DNA of 27,491 bases, from positions 1-27,491 of the IMG/VR virus record IMGVR_UViG_3300032401_000063; one strand, written 5' to 3'. Below the pieces are notes generated by a model. The model was not told the DNA's origin and did no database searches. It worked only from the letters and a program-made list of their open reading frames with translations. Positions 14,623 to 22,229 of this stretch are shown here, in pieces. Source of the stretch: a virus. The position numbers and the translations under genes were made by a program. Position 1 is the stretch's first letter. Each line of letters starts with the position of its first letter.

Positions 14623-15438
14623 ATGGTCTTTATTGCTAGCCAATTCTCCGAAGAAGAAATTCTCGCCAACGTTCCACCTCACACACTACGAATTGATTTA
14701 CAAGCTCGACGATGGAAATCAGATGTAGATTCTGATTCAGCTATCATCGATGCCAACGACAACGGGATTCCAATTGAGTTCATCCTTTTAGGATTTACTC
14801 CTTTCTATGGCAATATTGGAATGCGAAATCAAGAAGAATTTATTCGTATCGCGTACATAGGTGTTACTCCAAAACATCGCTTGTTACCTCCGCGCTGCGT
14901 AACGACCTCTATGATTTCTGGTAAGTCAAGTCAGAAGAACTTTATAGCTTATTTTCAAACTCTTTACAATAACAGAATTAACTGTGCTTCAATAATTACT
15001 TCAAGTAAATTTGTCACTCGTTCCTTTAACGAACGAGATCCAGTAACTGGAGCTGACGGAGCGAAAATAAACTTTAATGCTCTCGAGTTTAAAGATCGCC
15101 CTACACAAAACGAAGAAGAAGAGAAGCTAGTTAAAGATATAATTGACTGGTTAGGAACCACGGGTTCTGATTCAACTGTGCATTGCTTAAAGTCACATAT
15201 CCCAGGCTCTGACTTAGTTGAATTACCTCTTGGGTCTGATCATATTTCAATCAAAGCACAGTTCGCTGCTGCTCGACCAGAGATAGAAGGCTCACCTAAA
15301 CCCCGCATGTTCTCTCCAGTCGCTGCCCCCGCATCGGAAGACGCGATTGTTATAAAGGCTGAACCCCCACAGCCAAAACGTAAAAAAGCAGTAGAACTCA
15401 CGGAGGAGCAAGCGAAGGCACTAGGCGTAGATTTTTAG
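14623..15438 (+). CDS. unknown 271-aa protein next to SSB-like gene
   Basis: A 271-residue protein. It starts 15 nt after the SSB-like stop and is in the same operon. The first 100 residues are beta-rich (RIDLQARRWK, IEFILLGFTPFYG, FIRIAYIGVTPKHR). Residues 205-260 are a low-complexity Pro/Ala/Lys linker (PKRKKAVELTEEQ). The C-terminus ends AKALGVDF, similar in style to the SSB-like tail of its neighbour. I do not recognise the family with certainty. A DNA-binding or recombination-mediator role fits the context and is inferred only. Confidence 0.7.
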   Translation: MVFIASQFSEEEILANVPPHTLRIDLQARRWKSDVDSDSAIIDANDNGIPIEFILLGFTPFYGNIGMRNQEEFIRIAYIGVTPKHRLLPPRCVTTSMISGKSSQKNFIAYFQTLYNNRINCASIITSSKFVTRSFNERDPVTGADGAKINFNALEFKDRPTQNEEEEKLVKDIIDWLGTTGSDSTVHCLKSHIPGSDLVELPLGSDHISIKAQFAAARPEIEGSPKPRMFSPVAAPASEDAIVIKAEPPQPKRKKAVELTEEQAKALGVDF

Positions 15439-15464
15439 ACTATAGTTTTTGTTGGAGCAAACCT

Positions 15465-15490
15465 AGCGCCGGCACTCCCGGCGCTTTTTT
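15465..15490 (+). terminator. rho-independent terminator
   Basis: AGCGCCGG and CCGGCGCT form an 8-bp GC-rich stem around a CACTC loop, followed by T residues through 15490. It ends the operon with the SSB-like gene and isolates the zinc-ribbon/HTH gene. Confidence 0.9.
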
Positions 15491-15502
15491 ATTACAAGGC
15501 AA

Positions 15503-15856
15503 ATGTTCTGTCCAAACCCCAAATGTACTTGCATAAGTACACAAGTAATTTACGTTCGTCAGAAAAGTAACGGAAAAACCAGAAGACGGTTGTGTCCAAT
15601 GTGTAATCTTAAATTTTCCACGGAGGAGATATTACTCATCCCGCACGGAAAAAAACTTATTAATCCCTACGACTTAAAGAATGCTTCGTCAAGAGGATCA
15701 AATCATCCAATGGCCGTGTTAACAGAAGAAAACGTATTAGCTATGCGCAGAGAGTACAAAGAAGGTAAGACTCAGAGAGAGTTACAGGTTAAATATGGTA
15801 TGAGTAAGTCTCAAATAAACAGAATCATTGCTCATCAGTCGTGGGTTCACATTTAA
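15503..15856 (+). CDS. NrdR-like zinc ribbon fused to HTH, regulator
   Basis: A 117-residue protein. The N-terminus has paired Cys (C3, C8 and C10; C31, C34) with a TRRRLCPMCNLKFST core, like the zinc ribbon of NrdR (RRRRxCxxCgxRFTT). Residues about 70-115 form a helix-turn-helix (LTEENVLAMRREYKEG, GMSKSQINRIIAHQSW) close to the HTH of the 13434 protein and of HNH-associated HTH domains. It lacks the ATP-cone of true NrdR. It is probably a DNA-binding regulator. It starts just after the terminator and overlaps the antisense NblA-like gene by 32 nt. Confidence 0.75.
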   Translation: MFCPNPKCTCISTQVIYVRQKSNGKTRRRLCPMCNLKFSTEEILLIPHGKKLINPYDLKNASSRGSNHPMAVLTEENVLAMRREYKEGKTQRELQVKYGMSKSQINRIIAHQSWVHI

Positions 15857-16103
15857 CATCCTCTTTAATCGAACGCCGATCTATCTCACGAGGCACTAAA
15901 AGATCAGTCAACGGGGGAAGAGTAATCCCGTTTTTAACACACCAACAAACTAAACCAGAAAAAAATCGTTTATGTAAAAGATGCTGTCTATGCACTTCTT
16001 CAAAAATCTCTAAAAGCTGTTCTCTATCTAGCTTTTTAGCTTGCATGAGAACACGTTGATGCAGAAAACTCTGTTCTGCATCAAGCCAACTTAGATTCAG
16101 CAT
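15825..16103 (-). CDS. NblA-like phycobilisome degradation protein
   Basis: A 92-residue minus-strand protein. Residues 5-55 follow the NblA layout: L-S-x3-A-E-Q-S-F, then an R/Q-containing helix (VLMQAKKLDREQLLEIFEEVHRQ) and a second helix (HLLHKRFFSGLVCWC). NblA proteins are short helical adaptors that bring the Clp protease to phycobilisomes, and several freshwater and marine cyanophages carry them. The residues past 60 are longer than in typical 55-65-aa NblA. The match is by eye and moderate. The gene faces the 16173 gene divergently, with only 69 nt between. Confidence 0.55.
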   Translation of the reverse strand: MLNLSWLDAEQSFLHQRVLMQAKKLDREQLLEIFEEVHRQHLLHKRFFSGLVCWCVKNGITLPPLTDLLVPREIDRRSIKEDVKCEPTTDEQ

Positions 16104-16172
16104 GGCTTAAATCTGACTTGTATTAACTCTAACATCACCTCTATAGACAGACAACCCTTATTTCAGTACACT

Positions 16173-16736
16173 ATGACTTCCGACGAGATCCTCATGGATG
16201 ACTTTTATGTGATTCCAGATGGTGTAACGCACACACTGCTCAAGCACACGTATGTGTCGGGCAACATATTAGTGCCGCACGATCCTAACAAGACGTTGAG
16301 TGCTCAGCTTCAGAAACACAGGTGCACGGTCACGACAAACGAAGACCCATCAAACTTAGTGGACCCAATTTGGTGGGTCTCTATGCGTGAGAGGAATTAC
16401 GATTGGATCGTTTGCTCGACAATGGGCTTAAAAGAATATAGTGAATACATATTGGAGTACGGTATGTCGATTGCAGTAAACGGTGTTGCGTTTTTAGATA
16501 GGTTATCTTTCTTAGAACCTGTAGCAAAAAGACGGAACTTCTTATTAAAAAACAAGCTCTCTAACCTGGTCGTCTTGTCGCCACGGCCAAAATTTAGATC
16601 GGTAGGCTCGGCTAAAGACTCAGTCACTGCCTGCTGGTTCGTCTTCCAAAAGCCAGATAAGTGGATGGATGGCACGATGATGAGTTACGCAGTAAATTGG
16701 GAAAACATCGGGGCACTCCCAGAGTTACCAGCATGA
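16173..16736 (+). CDS. degenerate adenine DNA methyltransferase-like protein
   Basis: A 187-residue protein that keeps the C-terminal skeleton of small phage N6-adenine methyltransferases: AFLDRLSFLEP (106-116), PRPKF (137-141), then D149-S-V-T-x-C-WFVF (to 158). The SAM-binding Asp/Gly-rich loop is absent; the equivalent position reads NILVPHDPNK (31-40). The catalytic NPPY/DPPY is replaced by CSTMG (81-85) after YDWIV. It is probably inactive as a methyltransferase but may retain the fold or bind DNA or another partner. It is coupled to the following gene by a 4-nt ATGA overlap. Confidence 0.65.
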   Translation: MTSDEILMDDFYVIPDGVTHTLLKHTYVSGNILVPHDPNKTLSAQLQKHRCTVTTNEDPSNLVDPIWWVSMRERNYDWIVCSTMGLKEYSEYILEYGMSIAVNGVAFLDRLSFLEPVAKRRNFLLKNKLSNLVVLSPRPKFRSVGSAKDSVTACWFVFQKPDKWMDGTMMSYAVNWENIGALPELPA

Positions 16737-17101
16737 CATCACGTAGTGAGAAATTCGAGCTCTTTCAGAAATCTGTTCTGGACCATTTGACAAAAGTAAA
16801 CAATAAACTTGATAGACTCTGTGCTCTCTCTGTATCGAATCAACTTTTGCAAGAATGCGTAGGACCTGACGGCTCCGGACGAACTGCGGAAGAGTGTGCA
16901 GATATAGTCGTAGAGAGCTTTATGGCCGGTATCTGTCTTACGGACGAACTAGACAACAGGACACGTGAATTCGATTATCAAAAATCAGAGTTCTTTATAG
17001 ATCAGGAAGTAGAAGACGAGGATGAGGAGAATGAAGAAGAGGATGATGACGAGAACACAAATAACTCCAATGCTCCTCGTCGCCCAGTTAACGCTTTTTA
17101 A
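16733..17101 (+). CDS. acidic hypothetical protein
   Basis: A 122-residue protein. The ATG at 16733 overlaps the preceding TGA (ATGA) and is preferred over an in-frame start at 16661, since the extra 24 residues lie wholly inside the preceding gene. Residues 1-40 are helical (FELFQKSVLDHLTKVNNKLDR), and residues about 80-110 are almost all Glu/Asp with Asn, a disordered acidic tail before RRPVNAF. The tail recalls DNA mimics or chaperone-binding tails, but no family is recognised. Confidence 0.65.
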   Translation: MTSRSEKFELFQKSVLDHLTKVNNKLDRLCALSVSNQLLQECVGPDGSGRTAEECADIVVESFMAGICLTDELDNRTREFDYQKSEFFIDQEVEDEDEENEEEDDDENTNNSNAPRRPVNAF

Positions 17102-17114
17102 TCAAAGTAAGCTA

Positions 17115-17153
17115 GAGTTTGGTTAATTCGACACAAAATTGTGTCCCAAACTC
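17115..17153. promoter_or_regulatory. nested inverted repeat covering a GTG start
   Basis: GAGTTTGG (17115-17122) pairs with CCAAACTC (17146-17153), and inside it GACACAA (17130-17136) pairs with TTGTGTC (17139-17145). The GTG start at 17141 sits in the inner right arm. As RNA it would bury the start codon; as DNA it would be an operator-like dyad. The left side has a 7-nt bulge. Confidence 0.6.
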
Positions 17154-17911
17154 GATTAACTTTAAACGGCTTAAGACACTACAACTGCGCTGGGGTTTCT
17201 AGACCTCTCCCTTCTGTAACAAGCGTTTTATCTGCTACACAAACAGAAGACACGCAGAAAAAATTAGCTCATTGGAACGTTTTAAATCCAGGAGTCGCAG
17301 ACGCAGCAGCAGCGCGAGGCTCTTGGGTCCACGGTGCGGTTGAAAACTATATCAGAGGTTTGGTTGTAAAACCTCCAAAAGATCTCCTCCCATTTTGGGA
17401 TGATCTACCAGAAAAGCTTGATGAGCTTTTATTAGATAGCAAAGTGCTATGGTCAGAAAAACCCTACAATCAACCTCAGTGGTCAAAATTCGTAGGAGAT
17501 GACGGCATAGGAAGAATTCATTTTTACGATAAAGAAACAGATCACGGATATGCAGGGTGCCCAGACATAATCTATAAGGACCAAAACGGTGAATGCATAC
17601 TAGCTGACTTTAAGACATCCGCAGGTCCTTACAGTTATAGATTTCCTAAACCAAAGAGTGATATAGATGAAAAAACTCGTAAAGCTTTAGTAAGCGGTGT
17701 TTTTAAACTTAAGAAAACAAAGTTACAATTGGCTGCTTATACGATCGCGGCTGAACATTGTTTAGGAATTAAAATAGACAAGACTCGTATAATTGTTTCC
17801 ACGCCAGTGCCAGAGTACTCTGTTCAGATATTTACTTTTGGAGCGGGCGAGTTAGAGATAGATAAGAGACAGTGGCTTGAGGTTTTAAAGAAATATTACG
17901 AACAAGTTTAA
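17141..17911 (+). CDS. PD-(D/E)XK nuclease, RecB/Cas4-like exonuclease
   Basis: A 256-residue nuclease. Motifs run in family order: RGSWVH with H64, then a D142 in GCPDII, D156-x-K158 in ILADFKTS and Q196-x3-Y200 in LQLAAY. These are the active-site and supporting residues of the RecB/Cas4/phage exonuclease branch. It starts with GTG at 17141, the only reasonable start, because no ATG occurs near the N-terminus. It follows a regulated-looking dyad and precedes the primase-helicase, fitting phage replication and recombination. A DNA-end resection role is likely. Confidence 0.85.
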   Translation: MSQTRLTLNGLRHYNCAGVSRPLPSVTSVLSATQTEDTQKKLAHWNVLNPGVADAAAARGSWVHGAVENYIRGLVVKPPKDLLPFWDDLPEKLDELLLDSKVLWSEKPYNQPQWSKFVGDDGIGRIHFYDKETDHGYAGCPDIIYKDQNGECILADFKTSAGPYSYRFPKPKSDIDEKTRKALVSGVFKLKKTKLQLAAYTIAAEHCLGIKIDKTRIIVSTPVPEYSVQIFTFGAGELEIDKRQWLEVLKKYYEQV

Positions 17912-17930
17912 GCTCAATTTCCAAGTTACC

Positions 17931-17952
17931 CGTGGCCTAAGGCAAGACCACG
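17931..17952. repeat. short inverted repeat before primase-helicase gene
   Basis: CGTGG and CCACG flank an 12-nt loop containing CCTAAGG. It lies in the 69-nt gap between the nuclease and primase genes and has no T-run. A leader hairpin or a protein site is possible; the evidence is weak. Confidence 0.3.
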
Positions 17953-17980
17953 TGTCAAAATAGTAAGACGAGGTTATGCC

Positions 17981-20722
17981 ATGCGATTTGTTTGCTCCCT
18001 GAACTCAGAGGTTAAGAAATATTTAAACCCAAAGACAGGCAAGTTAAGTCAAGGTGGGAATTTTAAAGCATTCAACGAAAATTGGGTGGCTGTTAATGAA
18101 GATATAAATTTTATATCTGAGAAAGTCAAGGACAGTTTGGGTCTCTGCGCTTGGCATCTGGTAGATGGGAAACGTGTAAAAGAGAAGACAGGCTGTATCC
18201 AAGCCGGTTTAATAATCGTAGACATCGATAACCAACTCGACGGTAAAACAGAAGAAGGCGATAAGATACAAAAACAAGAACTAACTGTTGCTGAAGCTCT
18301 AGAACTAGATATTTGTAAAAAGTATCTGTCTTCCGCTTATTACTCTCCGAGCTCCGCAGACGGGTGGCCTCGATTTAGATTAGTTTTTGGTTTAGAAAAA
18401 ACCATAATTGATCCAGACTTTTTTCAATGGTTTACCCGCCAAATCTCACAGCAGATACCAGGGTCAGATCGTAGGGCCACGCTGACCGTCAATCTTTTTT
18501 ATGGCTCCAAAGAAGGAGAAGATCTTATCTGTGTAACCGACAAGTACATCCCCGCATTAAAAATAGACGAAGCTTACATCGCTTACGCTCGAATACCAAA
18601 AGAAAAACAAAATGAATCCGATCCAGATGAGGCTTTAAAACTAGATTACGCCGACACTGGAGTGTATATCAGCAAGTTAGTCAGCAATGCGGTAAGAGAA
18701 ATACTCGAAGGCACCCAGGTAGAAGACCGCTCTTTCGCAATGGCGATGGCTTTGAAAGAGATAATCGGTTGGTGTAACTGGCTTAAGGAAGCTAAAATTC
18801 CAACAAGAGAAACACCACTTGACATAGCACACCGTGCGTTCTATGCTCTGTATGACTACGCCCCTGAGCTAGACGGCAAATTCAATCGAATCCTGACCAG
18901 TATTTCCGATTCTTCTTCACTGAAACCAGCAATTTCAATAGCTGCTGAGAACGGGGATTTAGCTCCTTGGAAAAAGATTAAGTCTCACCACCTTGATCTC
19001 TTTGAACAATTCTGCCCAGACCAAGTTAAAAATGATATCAAAAGCAAACGAGCTAAACCAGTAAATTCGATTCTAGCTTTTGATATATTTTCAGACGACA
19101 AGCCTCAAGAAACACTTACTTCCCCTCCTCCTATTTCTATGGTTACCACGCCAGAAACACCAGCCCAATTAATTAATCTTCAACAGAACAATCGCCAGTT
19201 CTCGGAGAATGATATTGCAGACGTAATAGTAAACAACTATGGCGATCGTTTCTTATTTGACTCTACATTAGATGAGTTCTTTACTTATGACGAAGACCAA
19301 GGCATTTGGTACTTACAAGATGATCAGCACATAAAGCGTCGAATTGTAAAGACGTTAGATACATTTGTTACTGCCGGTGTGCTTCCGAAGTACAACGCAG
19401 CTACCGTCTCGTCTGTATATCAGATACTTAAAGCCAAAATGCTCCGCTCCATCGATGGAGGTAGAACTGCAATTTGGAGCAAGGGCAGACGATTTATTCC
19501 TTTTAAAAATGGAATACTCGATCCTGAAACGCAACAGTTTAACTCAGGTAATCACAAGGACTTATTTTTACGGACAAAACTAGATTACGATTACGATAAT
19601 ACAGCTACTTGCCCTAAATTCTTAGCTTGGTTAGACACTGCGGTAGGAACAGAAAAAGTAGTTATTATTCAAGCATTTCTTAGAGCGCTTGTAACAGGAT
19701 ACGTAACAGGGGAAAAGTTTTTACACTTGATCGGTCCGGGCGGAACAGGTAAGTCCACGCTGCAACAGATCCTCATTGCGCTTGCTGGATTTGGTGGCAC
19801 ACATACGAGTGATCTAGAAACAATAGAGACGAACCGCTTTGAAACGCACAACCTTATAGGTAAGCGTTTACTTCTGTTAACAGACGAAGCGTCGTTCTCT
19901 AAACGTTTAGACACCTTGAAGAAACTTACCTCTTCTTCCGACACACTACGTGCTGAACGTAAGTATGGGACGCAAACGATAAACTTTAAACCTGAACTCT
20001 TAGTTTGTATCGCGTCGAACGAGCACATCTCTTCTTCAGACATAAGCAGTGGATTGGAGCGAAGGCGACTCACAATCGTGATGGACAAAGTTGTTCCTCC
20101 CTCACAGCGAAAGAATTTGATAAACGTATTTGAGGATCGAATTGAAGGCGAGCTAGCTCCAGAACTTTCAGGAATTGTTAGCTGGGCTTTATCAATGTCG
20201 AAAGTTCAAATGCGTGACGTCTTAAGCAATCCCGTGAAGCATTGCCCCACGCTGAATACAACTGATATTGAAGCCCTGGTCTTCAACAACCCGATCTGTG
20301 CTTGGCTGTCAGACTGCTGCTTGTACTCTCCTAGCACTAACACAACAATTGGCGGAGGTGCCTTCAGACCTTCAACAGACGAAAGCGAAAGGGGTATGTA
20401 TGTTAAGAACGCATACAATGAACTGTACGCTAGCTATGTTAACTTTTGTAAGTCGAATGGATACAAGCACGCAGCAAAACAACGATTTGTAGATCGTTTA
20501 AAGGAGACAGCGCAGAACGTTTTAAAGATAGAAAAAATAGAACCTCGGTTGATTAGCGGCAAAGCCGTGGTTACTGGTCTACAATTAAAGCCGTATGATG
20601 TCACTACAGATCGTGCGTCATACGGAGACAATCGTCTCCCCTCACCGATTGAATGGGCATCAAATCCTACCTATAGTCTTTGGAAAACTGCTTTCGAAAC
20701 TCATGACAAAAACACAAACTAA
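17981..20722 (+). CDS. primase-helicase (AEP-like primase plus SF3/D5 helicase)
   Basis: A 913-residue replication protein. The N-terminus looks like an archaeo-eukaryotic-type primase: IIVD81-x-D83, then YSPSSADGWPRFRLVF (121-136) and an FYGSK strand. The C-terminal third is a D5/P4-type superfamily 3 helicase: Walker A GPGGTGKS (585-592), Walker B LLTDE with D635/E636, then an SNE sensor and a conserved ERRR patch. The region between is helical and Pro/Thr-rich. Such fusions prime and unwind replicons in phages, satellites and plasmids. Its stop overlaps the next gene by 20 nt. Confidence 0.92.
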   Translation: MRFVCSLNSEVKKYLNPKTGKLSQGGNFKAFNENWVAVNEDINFISEKVKDSLGLCAWHLVDGKRVKEKTGCIQAGLIIVDIDNQLDGKTEEGDKIQKQELTVAEALELDICKKYLSSAYYSPSSADGWPRFRLVFGLEKTIIDPDFFQWFTRQISQQIPGSDRRATLTVNLFYGSKEGEDLICVTDKYIPALKIDEAYIAYARIPKEKQNESDPDEALKLDYADTGVYISKLVSNAVREILEGTQVEDRSFAMAMALKEIIGWCNWLKEAKIPTRETPLDIAHRAFYALYDYAPELDGKFNRILTSISDSSSLKPAISIAAENGDLAPWKKIKSHHLDLFEQFCPDQVKNDIKSKRAKPVNSILAFDIFSDDKPQETLTSPPPISMVTTPETPAQLINLQQNNRQFSENDIADVIVNNYGDRFLFDSTLDEFFTYDEDQGIWYLQDDQHIKRRIVKTLDTFVTAGVLPKYNAATVSSVYQILKAKMLRSIDGGRTAIWSKGRRFIPFKNGILDPETQQFNSGNHKDLFLRTKLDYDYDNTATCPKFLAWLDTAVGTEKVVIIQAFLRALVTGYVTGEKFLHLIGPGGTGKSTLQQILIALAGFGGTHTSDLETIETNRFETHNLIGKRLLLLTDEASFSKRLDTLKKLTSSSDTLRAERKYGTQTINFKPELLVCIASNEHISSSDISSGLERRRLTIVMDKVVPPSQRKNLINVFEDRIEGELAPELSGIVSWALSMSKVQMRDVLSNPVKHCPTLNTTDIEALVFNNPICAWLSDCCLYSPSTNTTIGGGAFRPSTDESERGMYVKNAYNELYASYVNFCKSNGYKHAAKQRFVDRLKETAQNVLKIEKIEPRLISGKAVVTGLQLKPYDVTTDRASYGDNRLPSPIEWASNPTYSLWKTAFETHDKNTN

Positions 20723-21302
20723 TCCTTGCATCGGTATCATTGCCGCTATCGGTGGGGCAGCCAGTTTATTAACAGTTTATTTTCAGCCCGCTGTATTTAC
20801 TTCAGTACTCGCTGCTTCTGGCGGAGCTCTGGCGGGAGCCTCTATTATTGCAGAAAAAAAACGTGAGCACGAGAATGTTATTTCGGAAGCAGCTCGTGTA
20901 ACCACGGCATTTAGCCAACTCTACGATTTAAACAAGGGTATCGTTTCGGTAGAGCAATTAGCTTACATCGCACACGTAGCCCCAGAGCGCATAAAAGAAT
21001 TTCTAGATCGCCTAGCTGAACAACAAAAAGGTCAGCTAATTACGACTGAAAAAGGAGTCGTATACTCCTTCCCACACCCGGCTCATGTACTAACAGAGCT
21101 AACGAACAACGCTCAGAACTGGGCTTCCTCACAACACAAAGAATTATTAGAACAAGTAAACCTGCTGCAACAACGTTTAACAATGCTAACTATCCAGCAA
21201 ACTGCTGCGAGGTCTCAACCTTCTGGCCTGTTACCTCAACAAGAGTTAAATAATAATAAAGATACAGAATACCGGATAGATCCTTGGAATAAACTACTAT
21301 AA
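20703..21302 (+). CDS. membrane-anchored winged-helix-like protein
   Basis: A 199-residue protein. The ATG at 20703 (MTKTQTNP) is chosen because the longer frame from 20595 lies inside the primase gene. Two hydrophobic stretches (about residues 8-24 and 27-44, with small-residue GGAxxGA patterns) form a membrane hairpin. Residues about 75-125 resemble a winged helix (VEQLAYIAHVAPERIKEFLD, then a hairpin). A Gln-rich helix follows. A membrane-tethered DNA-binding or partition-like role is inferred. A hairpin terminator follows the stop. Confidence 0.6.
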   Translation: MTKTQTNPCIGIIAAIGGAASLLTVYFQPAVFTSVLAASGGALAGASIIAEKKREHENVISEAARVTTAFSQLYDLNKGIVSVEQLAYIAHVAPERIKEFLDRLAEQQKGQLITTEKGVVYSFPHPAHVLTELTNNAQNWASSQHKELLEQVNLLQQRLTMLTIQQTAARSQPSGLLPQQELNNNKDTEYRIDPWNKLL

Positions 21303-21321
21303 TTAAGAAATGCGATTGCAG

Positions 21322-21360
21322 AGCGAATTAAGAGCGGGCCTAATTAAGCCCGCTTTCGCT
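21322..21360. terminator. bidirectional terminator hairpin
   Basis: AGCGGGC and GCCCGCT form a stem around CTAATTAA, and outer AGCGAA and TTCGCT extend it across a 5-nt bulge. It lies between the convergent ends of the 20703 gene and thyX. The T-rich tail is weak, so a bidirectional role is inferred from position. Confidence 0.7.
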
Positions 21361-22053
21361 TTATCTATACGTTACATTAAACCAACCACGCAGGCTGTGA
21401 TCGTTTTGAGCTGATACTTTCACTGCTTCGATTGTTGTTGGGAGAATAGGTGAGAGTTTATTTCCTATCGCAGTAGCAATTAATCGATGTTCCTTTTGTG
21501 TTTCGATAGAAGCTCGAAGCCCAACATAATGAATAAAAGATCTTATAGAACCAGTGATATGAATTTTTGTAGGCGAACACATTAACAGTATATTTCGGGC
21601 GCATTCTTTCGCAATTCCCTCTTTCAACATGTCTTTATATAGTTCTTTTCCTTCGTTAAAATAATCAAAAATTCGTTGTTTAAATTTAGAGGCTACCTCG
21701 ACATCAACATTATTGGTAGAGTTTTGACGATTTTTTGGATCTTGTTTACGTAACTCAAAATCCCAGCACGTCTCCTCTTCCTCTAGAAGATTTAAAGGAT
21801 CACAGTAGCGTTGGCTTGTTTCTTGAAAGTTAAAAGATTTATGACGAATTATTTGTGCAGATATGGCGCGAGAAGTTATAATTTCAAAACTCGCAGAAGC
21901 TTGCTCAAAAATACTCCAGTGACCTTGACGAACACAGTACTTTATAAGTTTTGCATACTCTTCTTTTTCTGGGTCCTTCGCACTCACCCTTGCATGTCGA
22001 GCAATTACTCGTTCTGCGTCAGGTGTAATCCAATCAAGCTGAACGCTGTGCAC
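21361..22053 (-). CDS. thyX: flavin-dependent thymidylate synthase ThyX
   Basis: A 230-residue minus-strand enzyme. The family signature R-H-(R)-x7-S appears as R70-H71-K72-x7-S80 (continuing QRY), so the third position is Lys. H45-W-S-I-F-E50 matches the FAD/substrate-binding HxSxxE motif. It converts dUMP to dTMP using methylene-tetrahydrofolate and FAD. The start is GTG at 22053. It is the last gene of a minus-strand run. Cyanophages commonly carry ThyX to support dTTP supply during replication. The length is normal for the family. Confidence 0.93.
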   Translation of the reverse strand: MHSVQLDWITPDAERVIARHARVSAKDPEKEEYAKLIKYCVRQGHWSIFEQASASFEIITSRAISAQIIRHKSFNFQETSQRYCDPLNLLEEEETCWDFELRKQDPKNRQNSTNNVDVEVASKFKQRIFDYFNEGKELYKDMLKEGIAKECARNILLMCSPTKIHITGSIRSFIHYVGLRASIETQKEHRLIATAIGNKLSPILPTTIEAVKVSAQNDHSLRGWFNVTYR

Positions 22054-22083
22054 AATAAACTAAACGATTGGACTTATATTAGA

Positions 22084-22113
22084 CCCACGCTAGGAAATTT
22101 TTAGGTGCGTGGG
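22084..22113. repeat. 7-bp hairpin at end of minus-strand small gene
   Basis: CCCACGC and GCGTGGG pair perfectly around 16 nt. The stem sits at the 3' end of the 22101-22229 gene and upstream of thyX. A weak T content follows on the minus strand, so it may be an attenuator or processing site. Confidence 0.45.
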
Positions 22114-22229
22114 AAAGCTTCTTGGTAACGAAGTCTCTTCGTAAGCTCCGTTGGTGTTATACCTGCCATCTTTGTGGGATCTAATCCTAGCCGAGCTCCT
22201 GCCATCCTAACGGGGAAGTCGTTATCCAT
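22101..22229 (-). CDS. 42-aa small phage protein
   Basis: An ORF whose ATG at 22229 overlaps the stop of the 170-aa gene (TGATG) and whose TAA lies in the hairpin above. The product is basic (ARLGLDPTKMAG, ELTKRLRYQEAFPR). The overlap and direction put it third in a coupled set of minus-strand genes. No family is recognised. Confidence 0.55.
   Translation of the reverse strand: MDNDFPVRMAGARLGLDPTKMAGITPTELTKRLRYQEAFPRT

Noticed and set aside
16661-16732. Longer start for the acidic 122-aa protein
   Set aside because: The extra codons lie fully inside the preceding gene, and the ATG at 16733 has an exact ATGA coupling.
19669-20088. Antisense 139-codon frame in the primase-helicase gene
   Set aside because: It lies opposite the conserved Walker motifs of a confident gene; it is a shadow.
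21811-22104. Plus-strand 97-codon frame opposite thyX
   Set aside because: ThyX carries a full signature on the other strand; this frame is a shadow.
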